A DNA stretch of 64,000 nucleotides, from contig JAESUZ010000960.1 in assembly GCA_017311185.1 (NCBI GenBank), forward strand, positions 310,001 to 374,000. Direction: 5' to 3'. Below the pieces are notes generated by a model. The model was not told the DNA's origin. It did no database searches and saw only the letters and a program-made list of their open reading frames with translations. This DNA comes from Proteles cristata cristata (lineage: Eukaryota; Chordata; Mammalia; Carnivora; Hyaenidae). How positions within the stretch are numbered: position 1 is the first letter of the stretch; every line of letters starts with the position of its first letter. The translations under genes were made by a program, and so were the position numbers. Below, in pieces: positions 12,710-24,403 of this stretch.

Positions 12710-12764
12710 ATTTAAAAGCCTTTAAAATCAATCAATGTATTCATTTAAAAGCCTTTAAAATCAA
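12710..12764 (+). repeat. Short tandem duplication, 33-bp period
   Basis: The 22-mer beginning atttaaaagcctttaaaatc occurs perfectly at 12710-12731 and 12743-12764. Confidence 0.95.
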
Positions 12765-12880
12765 CCATCATATATGGTACCTTTAAAAATCATTTATTTC
12801 CTTATAACAGATTTTTATAATTAGGATAGGCACATATCATTGCAACCTACAACAAATTATAGTTAATTCTAAAAAGTTTT

Positions 12881-13087
12881 GGGGCACCTGGGTGGCTCAA
12901 TCAGTTGTGTCCAACCTTAGCTCAAGTCAGGATCTCATGGTTTGTGAGCTCAAGCCCCGTGTCAGGCTCTGTGCTGACAGTTTAGAGCCAGCAGACTGCT
13001 TCAGATTCCGTGTCTCTCTTTCTCTCTGTTCCTCCCTGCTTGTGCTCTGTCTCTTAAAAATAAATAAATGTTAAAAATCTTTTTTAA
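12881..13087 (+). repeat. Feline-type SINE
   Basis: The head is ggggcacctgggtggctcaa, the B-box region is agctcaagccccgtgtcagg, and the tail is aaaataaataaatgttaaaa. TSDs are unclear. It is of the older class with the 'gctgacag' motif rather than 'gactgccag'. Confidence 0.93.
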
Positions 13088-14504
13088 ATTAACATTGAAA
13101 CTAATGCCATTTTACAGAACCGAAATTCTACGTGAGTTAAAAAATAAGATATTAAAACACTACCACAAATAAATTATTTAGTTGGTTGAATTACATACTG
13201 AGTATTACTATTTATTATTTTAATTCTATGAATATTCTGTCTAGTGATTTCTACAATTACATGTTTCTATCGCTACTGAAAAATCAAACCCAAATACCTC
13301 AGAAATAGATCATTTAAATCTTTGAGTTGATTTTGCTAGTCTAGAATTTTGATGAGTCATAAAATATAAGTGACTTGGGTTCTCAATTAGCAAAGTACTA
13401 TTTATTTATGCTTTATTTCTATTTTGTAAAAACTCATCCAATGTATTAAATTTAAACATTATATGAAAAATACTTAACCTAGTCCTGTATCTTCCTATAA
13501 ACCAACATAAAGTTGAATATTATAGAAACTTATAATATTGGAGTTTTCTGTTCTTTTGGAAGGGGTTTATACAAAACTGGTGCAATGCCTTAAATATGTT
13601 TATCATAAACACATATGTGCGCATTTGAGAAAACTTTATTGATGGTATAAATTTGACTTTATTGTTATTTCAATTTATATGATTTGTAAGAAACATTACA
13701 AAAAGTATTTTTATAAATATATAAGCATAAATAGTTTAATATAGAAACACTAACATATACATTTAAATGTGTTTTTAAAGATAACATGTTTTTTCTTCCA
13801 AAACTTAGCTGAGAGCTTAAAGAAAAAATTAATCACTAAAGACATTTTTTATTTTTTCATTTCTTCATGGTCCTAATTTATAATGTTCTTGGCCAGGATT
13901 TAAAATATAATCAGTATTAGTATTCAGTAGGATTCTGAGAATCAGCAGATATTGTCCTAATATTGCCTCAAACTTTGGAAATCCATTTTATACAAAGAAT
14001 CCAAAATATAGTAAGTAATGTATTTTAAAGCTGTAGTTAAATTTCTATTGTATAAAATAGCAAAGAAAAAAAAAAGAAAAAGAAACAAGTAAGTTGAATC
14101 ACAACTAACAGATTGAATCTGCCTGACATTCAGATTATATATGGGTAAAAATAGAAACAAATTTAGAAGGAGAAAGAAGACTAAAAAAGGTATAGTTTTG
14201 TGTAGTTTTTGTATTCAAGATGCCTTAAATAAAATATAGAAGCTAATACCTAATTTAATAGAAAACAGACTAAATTATCTTTGTCGTAAAGGTATAAATA
14301 ATTCCAATTGATTATAAAAGATGGAATTATTCATCTGGGTAAGGAAATAGAATCTCAATAAAGAGATTTGGGTTCAAATTTAGAAAATAACAGGTTTTGC
14401 ATAAAGAGGAGGGAAAAGAAGAGATAAGTTTTAGAAAAGGCAATTTTTGGAAAATACTATATACCTCTAATTTCAGAGAATAGTAAATTAGCATTTGGCT
14501 GAAA
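13088..14504. other. No recognisable feature
   Basis: Very AT-rich unique DNA with no repeat signature. Confidence 0.4.
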
Positions 14505-14680
14505 TTTGGAAGAAGAAGCTAGACTAAGTAAGCATCTTAATCCAGCCATATAATTAGCTGTCTGGTCTGGGACAACTTTTCAGATCCTCATAATACTCAT
14601 TGTCAACTTATTTAGCACAGTATTGTTAAGATTACAGACAATTTGCCATGTCATAAATACTAAAAAAGATAGACTTGAGA
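14505..14680 (+). repeat. MIR SINE copy (B)
   Basis: 'ccatataattagctgtctgg', 'gacaacttttcagatcctca', 'agcacagtattgttaagatt' and 'tgccatgtcataaatac' align with MIR and with copy A about 2 kb upstream. Confidence 0.6.
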
Positions 14681-15165
14681 ATAATAATCAGAAGTATTGA
14701 AAGGTATAGTGACATATTCCAGAAAGCCTTGTATGTAAATTAAGGAATTTGTTTTTCAATCCTCACTAAACAGTTGTGAAAGAAATAGCTTAATCTAAAC
14801 TGTGTATTAGGACAATAACCACCATATGAAGAAATATAAACAAACCAAGAGATTGGATTTTTAGTGAGCAATTAAACAAGGAAATATGACAAATTAATTT
14901 AATGCATTCTTTCAGGTGAGAGTCAAAAGGTGACTTTGAGATTTCCAGTGTTAGTGTTGGAAAGGATATGACAACTTTAAAGTACTAGTTTACGAAAATC
15001 AAAATAAATCTAAGACTTCTACAAAAATGTGGTTTTCTAAAAATCTACCAACAGATGCTAAAGTATTTGATTTTAGTTTTCTTTAGAAAATCAAAACCTG
15101 AAAGAAAAAAAAAATCAAAACCTGCATAAATTTCAGCATATTAGAGATCCAAGCACAATGTTATT
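14681..15165. other. No recognisable feature
   Basis: AT-rich. A 14-base motif (aaaatcaaaacctg) is repeated at about 15088-15125, probably a small local duplication. Confidence 0.4.
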
Positions 15166-15184
15166 ATGCTTTTTTAATTTCAAG

Positions 15185-15858
15185 ATTTTATTTAAATTCT
15201 AGTAAACATAAGGTAAAATTGGTTTCAGATATAGAATTTAGTGATTTGTCACTTACATATAACACCCTGTGCTCATCACAAGTGCCCATCAGAGGCAAGG
15301 GAAGCAAAAGTAAAAACGAAATATTGGGACTTCATCAAGATAAAAAGCTTCTGCACAACAAAGGAACAATCAACAAAACTACAAGACAGCCTAGGGAATG
15401 GGAGATGATATTAGCAAATGACATATCTGATAATGAGTTGGTATTCAAAATCTATAAATAATGTACCAAAGTCAACACTCCAAACCAAATAATCCATTGA
15501 AGAAATGGGCAGAGGATATGAACAGACATTCTCCAAATAAGACATCCAGATGGCTAACAGACAAATGGAAAGATGCTCAATATCACTCATGATCAAGGAA
15601 ATACAAATCAAAACCACAATGAGATACCACCTGACACCTGTCAGAATGGCTATAATTAACAACACGGGAAACAACAGGTGTTGGCAAATATGCAGAAAAA
15701 GGGGAATTCCTTTGAACTATTGGTGGGAACACAAATAGGTGCAGCCACTCTGGAAAACAGGTTTCTCAAAAAAGTTAAAAATACAATTACCTATGACTCA
15801 GCAATCGCACTACTAGATACTTAGGCAAAGGTTACAAAAATACTCAAAGAGTGACTTT
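15185..15858 (-). mobile_element. Carnivore L1, 5'-truncated and 5'-inverted (twin-primed)
   Basis: 15185-15287 is the antisense of the carnivore L1 3' end: tttatttaaattctag, then gatatagaatttagtgattt, then tataacaccctgtgctcatc. At 15287/15288 it switches to L1 ORF2 sequence in sense orientation, which continues to about 15858. A frame here reads [13 protein letters not shown] and [14 protein letters not shown], typical of the ORF2 C-terminal region (ancestral reverse-transcriptase protein, here dead with stops). Read on the minus strand this is an inverted 5' part joined to a normal 3' end, the classic twin-priming structure. A possible short TSD (tttaattt) flanks it but is not convincing. 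Confidence 0.85.
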
Positions 15859-15946
15859 AATTTAAAGAAAGGAGATTTATTGTAGCCATGCAGAAAATAC
15901 CACCTTCACTGTTCAATCTCAAATATGATTATGATCCATCCCCATA

Positions 15947-16635
15947 TGTTGGGAACCATTCTGAACTCACTAGTCAAGAAAACTCCTTGTGAGGTAAAGG
16001 CAAATTTGCAGGGTCTCTTGCCATCAGGTGACTACCGATATCCACCCCCACTCAATTGTTTCTGCTTGAGCACTGACTACCCCCCAAAGCACCTTGTTGA
16101 TTGGTATTTGGAGTGACTTATTCTGGCCTTGATATGCTGATTTCACCTTGTGAAGGAACCTATTGTAGGAACGTCTTTTGTGATTATGGGAGCAAACATT
16201 GAGCTTCCTGAAAAATCTGTTTTTCTTAATACTTCTCCTTGCTCACAAAGAACTAACTTTACCTTTGCTATACTAAAAACATTGTCTTGTATTTGAATGC
16301 TAAAGATACCTTCCTTCCCCATATGATAAGCATCTAAATCACCTACTTCAATCACTATTGATAAAGGTGATGCAGGAGTCTTCTACAAATCTATGTTCTG
16401 GGAAATTTTTACATATCAAAGAAATTTGTCATCAAAAATTATTGTCTAAGGCAAATGCCGCTTCAGTGCTGTCTCTCAAGCACTTAAAATAAAGCTAAGT
16501 CTCAGTCAGAGCAGAGATGGCTCCTTTCTGCCTGGAGACCAGAAAGAATCTCAAGGCTCTCTCACTCCCTCTCTCGCTGACACTGTCCATTCTTCAGGGA
16601 CCCCTGGACCTGCTGGAGCCTGACTCTGGCACCCA
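15947..16635 (+). mobile_element. Probable ERV-type solo LTR
   Basis: It begins tgttgggaaccattctgaac, a gammaretrovirus-like LTR start. A polyadenylation signal AATAAA lies at 16488-16493, followed by a CT-rich U5-like stretch ending near ggcaccca. The length of about 690 bp is reasonable for an LTR. No internal viral coding region flanks it on either side. I could not find a matching TSD, so the ends are tentative. Confidence 0.55.
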
Positions 16636-17719
16636 CGTTAAAAGTTACTAATTCTTAGGAATATTAGATGACATGATTCCATTTAGTATGTTTAGAAACT
16701 TTCTCATCCTAGTGTTTATTCACTGGTTATTTTTTCAAGCCATTACTTCCTAACAGAAAATATGAAGTTATATATGACATTTGCTATGGATACCTATAAA
16801 TATCTCAAAATTAGGAAATTATTAACTATATATTAGATGCAAATGAATAGAATGGTATGAGAATAAGCAGGATTTAGGGAAAATTCCCAGCTTTAATTGT
16901 ACTTAATCTCTTCAATTTCCCTATACTAAAAATGTAACGAAACAGCCTTTACTGTTAGCTTAACTTTCTCTGCTTCATTATGGTCTCTGACTCAGATGCC
17001 AGAGAGATATCAAATGGTTAAACCTTTGCAAAATAAAAATTAAAGAAAAAATGAAAGGGCTGCTGAGTTAAAAATAAGTTACAAACTCATGGATGGTAAG
17101 TTTTATGGATTCATTGAACTATTTACCAATTCCAAATATAAGTCATTTTAGGAAATGGAATGCTTAAGACTAGATTCTTATAGCTGTATTTCTTCATTTA
17201 TTTTTATGACTTTGGAAAGATTATTGACCTCATTTTCTATGTGTCTTACAGGTTTTATGGCATAAGTATACTGAACCTGAAAGCAATGAGTAAAATGTGA
17301 GTTTCTATGCTTATGCTAACATTGAAAATTATTAATAATGCTAATAATTGGAAAGGAGTCAAAGAAAATGGTGAATCCAGATTCAAACCAGATTACTTTG
17401 TAAAGTCAACTTTGTTCATCTTCCTAAAAACTGCTATTATTCTTCATTACCCTGAAAGGCCTTGAAGATGTGAACTTTTGAAACATTCCTAAGGTACTGT
17501 TGATGGAATAAGAATTCAGTGCGTTTGTGGTTCTCTGGTTTTAGCTCATCTTTTCTCCACTTTACTAAGCTTAGCTACATCAGCTAGAATATATAAGAAA
17601 GGAAAGATTGAATTAAACTAGGTTAATTGGATTAAAACTTCAGGTGGGAAAAAATATATGAGGATCCAATTTGAAGAGAGAGTGAAAGAAGCCATTATTA
17701 TAATGCCAAGAGTCGATCA
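16636..17719. other. No recognisable feature
   Basis: AT-rich unique sequence. Confidence 0.4.
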
Positions 17720-17900
17720 TGTGCCCAGTAAAGTACCTGGTCCTTAAACCATCTTTTAGTTTTCACAATTTTCCAATAGATGCTGTTGCTAACAATCTCT
17801 TTATAGACGGGAAATCTGAGACCCAGCAAATATCATTAGTTTATTAAAAGTTACCCAGCTAGGACATAGAAGGCCCAGAGTTCTAATGTGGAAATATCAG
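17720..17900 (-). repeat. MIR fragment (antisense)
   Basis: 'tttatagacgggaaatctga', 'gacccagcaaatat' and 'aaagttacccagctaggaca' match the antisense MIR pattern (acagatgaggaaactgag...gtcacacagctag). Confidence 0.6.
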
Positions 17901-19035
17901 AGGCATTGTAGAATATTTGCATGAATTTAAGTCAGTTTTCAACTAAAATTACAAGATTAGTCTCACAGGTGGGTTGTCTGGTGACTATGCCCAAATTTTT
18001 CTTCTATTTTTGAATCTCAGATAATTATTCAGCAAACATAATATCACTTTTATATGACTAGGATTAAATTTAGAATCAGTGCCCCCACATTAAAATTAAT
18101 CAATTGTCAAAGTAAAATCTTTCTCTGTTGGCTTCCTATGTAATCCTAATAAAGAACTGAAGTGAACAGCACAATTCTTATGGTATTACCTCTAAACTGA
18201 GCCTTCATGAATTTTTCATTTCAAGGTCTTCATAGTTTTATCTTCTCAGCCACTGTATCCCATTTAAAAAATTAATATGAACTAGGTTAGTAATACAACT
18301 GTACAATTATATTTCAGCATGTGTACTTTTCTGGATATCCATTCTTGCCTATCATTAGTATTGGCTTGCGTGATTTAAAAATATTCAACATTAATTAGAG
18401 CCCTGAAAACTGGCTGTGCACGCTAAAATATAGCTACTCATGACTTCCCAGAGATTTTCAAGCACCTACTTTGCTCTTATATGGCTCTTTGATTTATCTT
18501 TGATGCATCTCACCATTTATATAAAATTTAGAGATTGATTTATCTATTAAATTTCTGAAGGAAGTAAAAGCAGTTCATCATTTTTCTTCTGCTTAAAAGT
18601 TTTAGATCTACATTAAGATCATTTTCCATTTCTCTTGGGCCTTTTTAAATTGTGTTCTAAGGTGAGAACAATGAATTACCTGACAGAAAAAGGTTTTACC
18701 TGCACTACCAACCTTCCAGTGCATGATAAAAGAATCTTATGTAGTTTTTATGCAGCCCATAATGGCTGCTGGCAGGCACCTGTGACAGACAAAGGCCAGA
18801 TATCACCTCTATTTCACAGATCTCACAAAACAGTAAGCGAATTAAGGAAAGAGATAAAGTGAAGGATGAGAACTCCAACTCACTTCATTTAGAAGGGACA
18901 TGGCTTACATTTGTCTTTTCACCTTTGAAAAAAAAGTTGCAGAATGGCAATAAATAACTTTTCACAAGTTGAAATGGTTTGAATATTACTTGAACTGGTA
19001 AGAACTGTTATTCAAAATTAAGACTCTTACTATAC
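17901..19035. other. No recognisable feature
   Basis: Unique non-coding sequence. The 75-codon frame at 18635-18862 has no recognisable domain. Confidence 0.4.
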
Positions 19036-19340
19036 GAAATGAATTAAGGATGAGCCTTGGAAACATTAGGGTAAGTGAAGGGAGCCACATAAAAGGCCAT
19101 ATATTATGATTCTATTTATATGTAATGCCCAGAATAGGCAAATCAATAAAGACAGAGAGTGGATTAGTGGTTGCCAGGAATTGCAGGTAAGGCAGCCAGT
19201 GAGAACAGGTTTCATTTTAGGGTGATGAAAATTGTTTAGAATTAAATAGTGGTGGTGATTGTAGCACTTTAGTAAAACCACAAGAATTGGACACTTTACA
19301 AGACTGAATATTATGGTATCTGAACTACTTTTTCTTCCAG
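19036..19340 (+). repeat. L1M 3'-UTR fragment
   Basis: 'gatgagccttggaaacatta', 'gattctatttatatgtaatg', 'gattagtggttgccaggaat', 'gggtgatgaaaattgttt' and 'attatggtatctgaacta' appear in the order of old L1M 3' ends. A 96-codon minus-strand frame (19066-19356) is merely its antisense. Confidence 0.8.
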
Positions 19341-19980
19341 AAATGGCCTCAGACACACTTTGAAGATTTTAGAAGCTAAAAAATCTACATAAAAGAAATA
19401 TCAATTTGACCAAATGCTAGGTAGTCTAAATTTAATAAGAGTACATATTCTGAAGATAATTATTTTCAGACACTTGAAATAGACGTAAAGTAAAATATTT
19501 CAGACGGAAGCAAAGCATGAAGTCGTAGAGTTTTCACATATATTTCTTTTTATCGTGACTATGAGGTTGAAGCCCAGTAGTTCCTAAACCCTTAGCCTAC
19601 AGCACCGAAGAATTTACTTTTACAAGACACACACATAAAATAGCTAACACATTAAAAAATAGAAAAGCAAGGTGGATAAAAGTCAAACAATAGGATTTCT
19701 ATTAATCTAATTTTATTCTCTAGTATGGAAATATACTCCAATGACTTAATATTAATTCTGAAGTAGATAATTCCATAACTGAAAGAATCTAGCTTTTCTC
19801 TCTCTGTCTTTTGGAAATATCTAAACAGCTTTGTTTTAAAGAAATGGTACAATATTTTTTACAGAATAAAATCATTTTGTTTATATGCTAATATTATAGC
19901 AACTTAATGTGATGTAGTTTAATATGTTTATTGAAAGATGATTCTATTTATGGCTTACTGAGAACTAAATCCACCATCCC

Positions 19981-20013
<33 letters not shown>

Positions 20014-20344
20014 TTCAAATGCAACTGTAAGCATAGTAAAATAGCAATGTAGACATTCAGGCAACAAAAATATATAGTCCTCATACAAATTTTTGTGTTC
20101 TGTATTTCTAAGTAGAAAAATTCAAGCACTGTATACAAATTGAATTGCACATGAAAATAAATGTTTTACAATTTAGTTTACAGCTACTTACTTTTATTTG
20201 TTAACCTAGCTCTTTAACAACAAAGTGGAAATGTGATTCAAAATCAGGTAGTAAAGTGAACAGTGAAAGAATTAAAGGGAGAAACATCAAAGGAGAGTAG
20301 TAGAAAGAATATGACTATTTTTACCTTGAAAATATGGTAATAAT
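19341..20344. other. Unique sequence plus a CA microsatellite
   Basis: 19984-20012 is a pure (AC)n repeat of about 14 units. The rest is unrecognised AT-rich DNA. Confidence 0.5.
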
Positions 20345-20560
20345 TTTAGATACCATTTACTGAGCATTGATTAGAAACCAAGTTTTGCTTATTTACAATA
20401 TCAAATAATCAATCCTCTTATCATACCTATAATTCATTATAGAAAGTTCCTATCTAACCAATAATTTATTATAAAAAAGTCCAACCTGAGCTATAAAGCA
20501 GTTAAACTTTCTCAAAGTCACGCAAATTAATAAGTTAACATTTAACGTTAAGGTATGGTA
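20345..20560 (-). repeat. MIR fragment (antisense), degraded
   Basis: 'catttactgagcattgatta', 'tcaatcctcttatcatacct' and 'actttctcaaagtcacgcaa' follow antisense MIR spacing. The similarity is weak. Confidence 0.45.
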
Positions 20561-20708
20561 AGAAGTTAACATTTAATAAGATTAGAACATATGTCAGTTT
20601 GAATAAAATCCACCATATCATACTACTGATTATGACACACTTGTGTGCATGCATGTGTGGAAAAAAAATTACCAAATGTCCTCCTCTCCCTGTAAATGGG
20701 TCAAATAT

Positions 20709-20922
20709 AAGGATGTCTGGGTGGCTCAGTTGGTTAAACATCTGACTTTGGCTTAGGTCATGATCTCACAGTTTGTGAGTTCAAGCCCTTCCTGAGGCTT
20801 TGTGATGACAGCTCAGAGCCTGGAGCCCATTTTGAATTCTGTCCCCTTCTCTCTCTGCCCCTCCCCCTCTCATGCTCTGTCTCTCCTTCAAAAATAAAAA
20901 TAAAAATGGTAAAAAAAATAAA
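20709..20922 (+). repeat. Feline-type SINE with TSD
   Basis: The head is aaggatgtctgggtggctca and the tail is aaaaataaaaataaaaatgg. The TSD aaatgggtcaaatat (20694-20708) pairs with aaatggggcaaatat (20923-20937), one mismatch in 15. It is the first member of the 20.7-26.6 kb cluster. Confidence 0.94.
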
Positions 20923-20937
20923 AAATGGGGCAAATAT

Positions 20938-21740
20938 TTGTAAAACATACTCTGTAAAATTTGATATTTGAATTATGATTTACAGAGCTATTTTATAATC
21001 ACTTAGTTGACCACATTTAAATTAAGGCAAATAATATATTTAAGCCATCTATTACCTACAAAGTTGGAATGCAAAACAAGTTACTCTAGCATAGGCTAGA
21101 GCAGCATGAAACACCATGGGTAGAACATATTTACACAGCAGGGTAAATGAAGACATTTATTTCAGTTGAGATAGTGTTATATAGGCCATGTAGTTACCAT
21201 AATTTCTTGTGAAAGACAATATTGTATAATAACTCATGAATGAGAATGATAGTATTATGTAGAATGTAATCATCAAATTTGAAGGAAAAATGGCATCTTT
21301 CTCAAAAGGAATTGCACATTAATAATGTATATATTAATTGATGTATATTAAATTACAAATACACTCCTGTTGGAAGCAGACTGGTTACATACACAGATTC
21401 TAGGTATCTCTGTATATCCTGTCCTAATATTTGAATATGGTAAATACAGTGCTCAGTGTTTTTTAGATTTAAAAACATCACAATACATCTTCCTCATAAT
21501 CTGAATAAAGTGTTTATAGTTATCAACATCAAGTTTTATGTCTGCATTTTAACACGTTATCTTTTCATTATTGTTCTTAGGACATTAATGTTATGTTCTA
21601 CCATGGTTTCTTTAATCATCCATTAAAATACATTCTCCATATACAAAGAAAATTTTTCTGTGTATACTACCATTAGAAAAACTACATTATTACTTTAATG
21701 TATTTTATGCAAAAAACATTCGAGATTTAAGGACGCTAAT
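20938..21740. other. No recognisable feature
   Basis: AT-rich unique sequence inside the SINE cluster. Confidence 0.4.
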
Positions 21741-21742
21741 GA

Positions 21743-22000
21743 GGGGTACCTGGGTGGCTCAATTGGTTAAGCTTCTGACTTCAGCTCAGGTCCTGATCCT
21801 CTGGTCTTTGAGTTTGAATCCCACATTGAGCTCTGTGTTGACAGCTTTAGCTTCCTTCAGATTTTGTGTTTCCCTCTGTCTCACCCCTCCCCAGCTCTCT
21901 CTCTCTCTCTCTCAAAATAATAAAATAAAATAAAATAAAATAAAATAAAATAAAATAAAATAAAATAAAATAAACAAACATAAAAAAAATTAAAAAAATA
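21743..22000 (+). repeat. Feline-type SINE with expanded (TAAAA)n tail
   Basis: The body runs 21743-21914. Its tail has expanded into about 10-11 TAAAA units (21920-21974). A short flanking match (gctaat) may be the TSD. Confidence 0.92.
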
Positions 22001-22018
22001 TAATGCTAATAGGATTCT

Positions 22019-22225
22019 GGGGTGCCTTTGTGGCTCAGGTGGTAAAGCACTGAACCCTTTTTTTCAGCTTAGGTCATGATCTCACAGTTCTGTTAGTGAC
22101 ATTGAGCCTGGCATCTGGCTCTGCACTGCCAACACAGAGCCTGTTTAGGATTCTTTCTCCCTGCCCCTTCCCCCTCTCCCACTTTCTCTCTCTCAAAAAT
22201 AAATAAGTAAACATGAAAAAAGTGT
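22019..22225 (+). repeat. Feline-type SINE (older copy)
   Basis: 'ggggtgcctttgtggctcag' head, CT-rich 3' part and 'aaaaataaataagtaaacat' tail. It lies only about 18 bp downstream of the previous SINE. Confidence 0.92.
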
Positions 22226-22240
22226 TTTAAAGAATGCTTT

Positions 22241-22454
22241 GGGGGCGCCTGGGTGGCTTAGTCGGTTGAGCGTCCGACTTTCGCTTAGGTCATGATTTCG
22301 CGGTTTGTGGGTTCGAGCCCCGCGTCAGGCTCTGTGTTGACTACCAGCTCAGAGCCTGGAGCCTGTTTCAGTCTGTGATTCCCTCTCTCTCTGGCCCTCC
22401 CTTGCTCACACTGTCTCTCTCTCTCCCTCCTAGAAATAAAACATTTAAAAAAAA
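22241..22454 (+). repeat. Young-subfamily feline SINE with TSD
   Basis: It has a near-consensus head (gggggcgcctgggtggctta), an intact B-box (gggttcgagccccgcg) and the diagnostic 3' part ending 'ccctcctagaaataaaacat'. The TSD aaagaatgcttt is exact at 22229-22240 and 22455-22466. Low divergence suggests recent insertion. Confidence 0.97.
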
Positions 22455-22588
22455 AAAGAATGCTTTGATACTGTGATAAAAGTTGATGTTGTAAAAAACT
22501 GATACAATAACACAAGTGTTTTTGGCCAGAATTTAAACAAAGCCGAACTAAGACTAACTCTCATAAATATTTAAGAAAATTAGGTCTT

Positions 22589-22793
22589 GGGGTGCTTGGG
22601 TAGCTCAGTTGTTTAGGTGTCTAACTGATTTACATTTGTTTTGGCTCAGGTCATGATCTCACAGTTCATGGGATGGAGCCCCATGTCAGTCTCCACTGCG
22701 AGTGCAGAGCCTACTTGGGATTCTCTCTATCCCACTCTCTGCCCCTCTGCTATTTGCATGCACATTCTTGCTCTCAAAATAAATGAATAAAGT
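22589..22793 (+). repeat. Feline-type SINE (older copy)
   Basis: 'ggggtgcttgggtagctcag' head with an insertion in the tRNA-like part (about 22624-22640) and tail 'caaaataaatgaataaag'. Short imperfect flanking repeats taggtctt (22581-22588) and taggcctt (22794-22801). Confidence 0.9.
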
Positions 22794-23299
22794 TAGGCCT
22801 TTAAATTGCACATACAAAAAACATTGAAAACATTGAAAACGCATTTCTGGAAATGAAGTGATAAATCATTTCTTTCAGAGTTAAGTTATTGCTATGTTCT
22901 GATGTGATAATAGAGACATTGACTGACTCTAAGCTTATAGTAAGGTCATGTTTTTATGTATAAAATGGAGAGCAGAGCATTTATTTTCTGAATGTCAATG
23001 ACACTCAGTTTATGTCTACATTGGTTGTCTCTGTTTTTGTTAAATGAATCAGTCACCATCAATGGAGAGAGGTACAAAGAGTGAGAGAAGAAAGGGAGAG
23101 AGGGAGAAAAAAAGAGAATTGAAATTTTAATAAACTCCACCTAACCAGGCTAAACCTAGAGAGCATATTGTTACAGACCATATTTCTCTCCCAATGTATC
23201 AGAGCTACTAGTCAAAATTTGCTTCCTTATGAAAGGTAACATTGAAAATGAGAATAGCAGTGTTCATCATGTATAGCAAGGGTAAACAATAAGTCCTCA

Positions 23300-23519
23300 T
23301 GGGATCCCTGAGTGGCTCAGTCAGTTAAATGTCCGACTTTGCCTCAGGTCATGATTTCACAGCTTGTGGGCTCAAGCCCCGTGTTGCGCTCCTTGCTGAC
23401 TGCTCAGAGCCTGGAGCCTGTTTCAGATTCTGTGTCTCCCTCTCTGCCCCTCCCCATTCACACTCTGTATCTGTCTCTCTCTCAAAAATAAACAAACAGA
23501 AAAAATTTTAAACAAAACA
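23300..23519 (+). repeat. Feline-type SINE with TSD; source of a nearby inverted copy
   Basis: The TSD aaacaataagtcctc (23284-23298) pairs with aaacaataagccctc (23520-23534). It carries private changes, notably 'gttgcgctccttgctgactg' where other copies read 'gtcgggctctgtgctgacag'. These exact changes recur inverted at 24404-24499. Confidence 0.96.
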
Positions 23520-23857
23520 AAACAATAAGCCCTCCTAATACAAATCAGTTAGTCAAGGAACATAAATTTTCTTGTTTATTTTTGTCTCTGATGGCTGAAT
23601 TATTTAAGCCTAGTGTTACAAGGCATAAACTTTGTCCAAAGAAAGCAACAGAAATACAAAGAGAAAAAGCATTTCCTAATATATCTGTCTTTTCTAATTC
23701 CAAGAAGGTGACACTTGTTCCTTATTCCTTGTCATAATCACGGTAGGAAGGGATTTTATGTGAAAGAGTTGAAAATGATGGTGAAGAAGTCATTCATAGT
23801 AAGATGAGTCAGGGCCTCTTTGCATGTAACAATGGGTTTCACTCCATACTTCTTAAA

Positions 23858-24066
23858 AAATTTTTTAATGTTTATTTATTTTTGAGAGAGAAAGCAGACT
23901 CCAAGTGGGGGAGGGGCAGAGAGAGAGGGAGACACAGAAGCTGAAGCAGGCTCCAAGCTCTGAGCTGTCAGGACAGAGCCCAAGGCAGGGCTCAAACCCA
24001 CAAACTGTGAGATCATGACCTGAGCCAAAGTTGGATGTTTAACCTACTGAGCCACTCAGGTGCCCC
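23858..24066 (-). repeat. Feline-type SINE (antisense) with diverged TSD
   Basis: Antisense copy from tgtttatttatttttgagag to gagccactcaggtgcccc. Flanks 23838-23857 and 24067-24086 match at 16 of 20 bases. Confidence 0.94.
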
Positions 24067-24249
24067 TTCATTGGGTACTTCTTAAATTAATGTGAAATGA
24101 GTCCTGAGGCTCTTATAAAATGTTGGTACACTATTGTCAAATTACATTTGTATAATTCTCTCAGTTGCTACTGAAACACAGTTTTGTAACAATATGATAT
24201 ATGAACAGGTATAAATTTTAATAAACAGCATGGGAACTTTCAAATTCAC

Positions 24250-24295
24250 TTACATATATATATGTCTATATACATATATATATGTCTATATTTTT
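24250..24295. repeat. AT-rich short tandem patch
   Basis: The motif tatatatatgtctata is repeated imperfectly; low-complexity sequence. Confidence 0.7.
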
Positions 24296-24403
24296 GTTAG
24301 ATAATATTCATATATAACTTTTAAATTTCCAATTTGGAGCCAGACTTACCTTTTAAATACATATAGATATAATTGTATATAAATATAAATTGTATATAAA
24401 TAT

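Noticed and set aside
15550..15738. 62-codon frame resembling a real protein
   Set aside because: It is the dead C-terminal part of L1 ORF2, not a host gene.
22241..22330. tRNA-like heads of the SINEs (A-box and B-box present)
   Set aside because: These belong to SINEs derived from a tRNA. They lack a complete cloverleaf and are followed by a SINE body and A-tail, so they are not tRNA genes.
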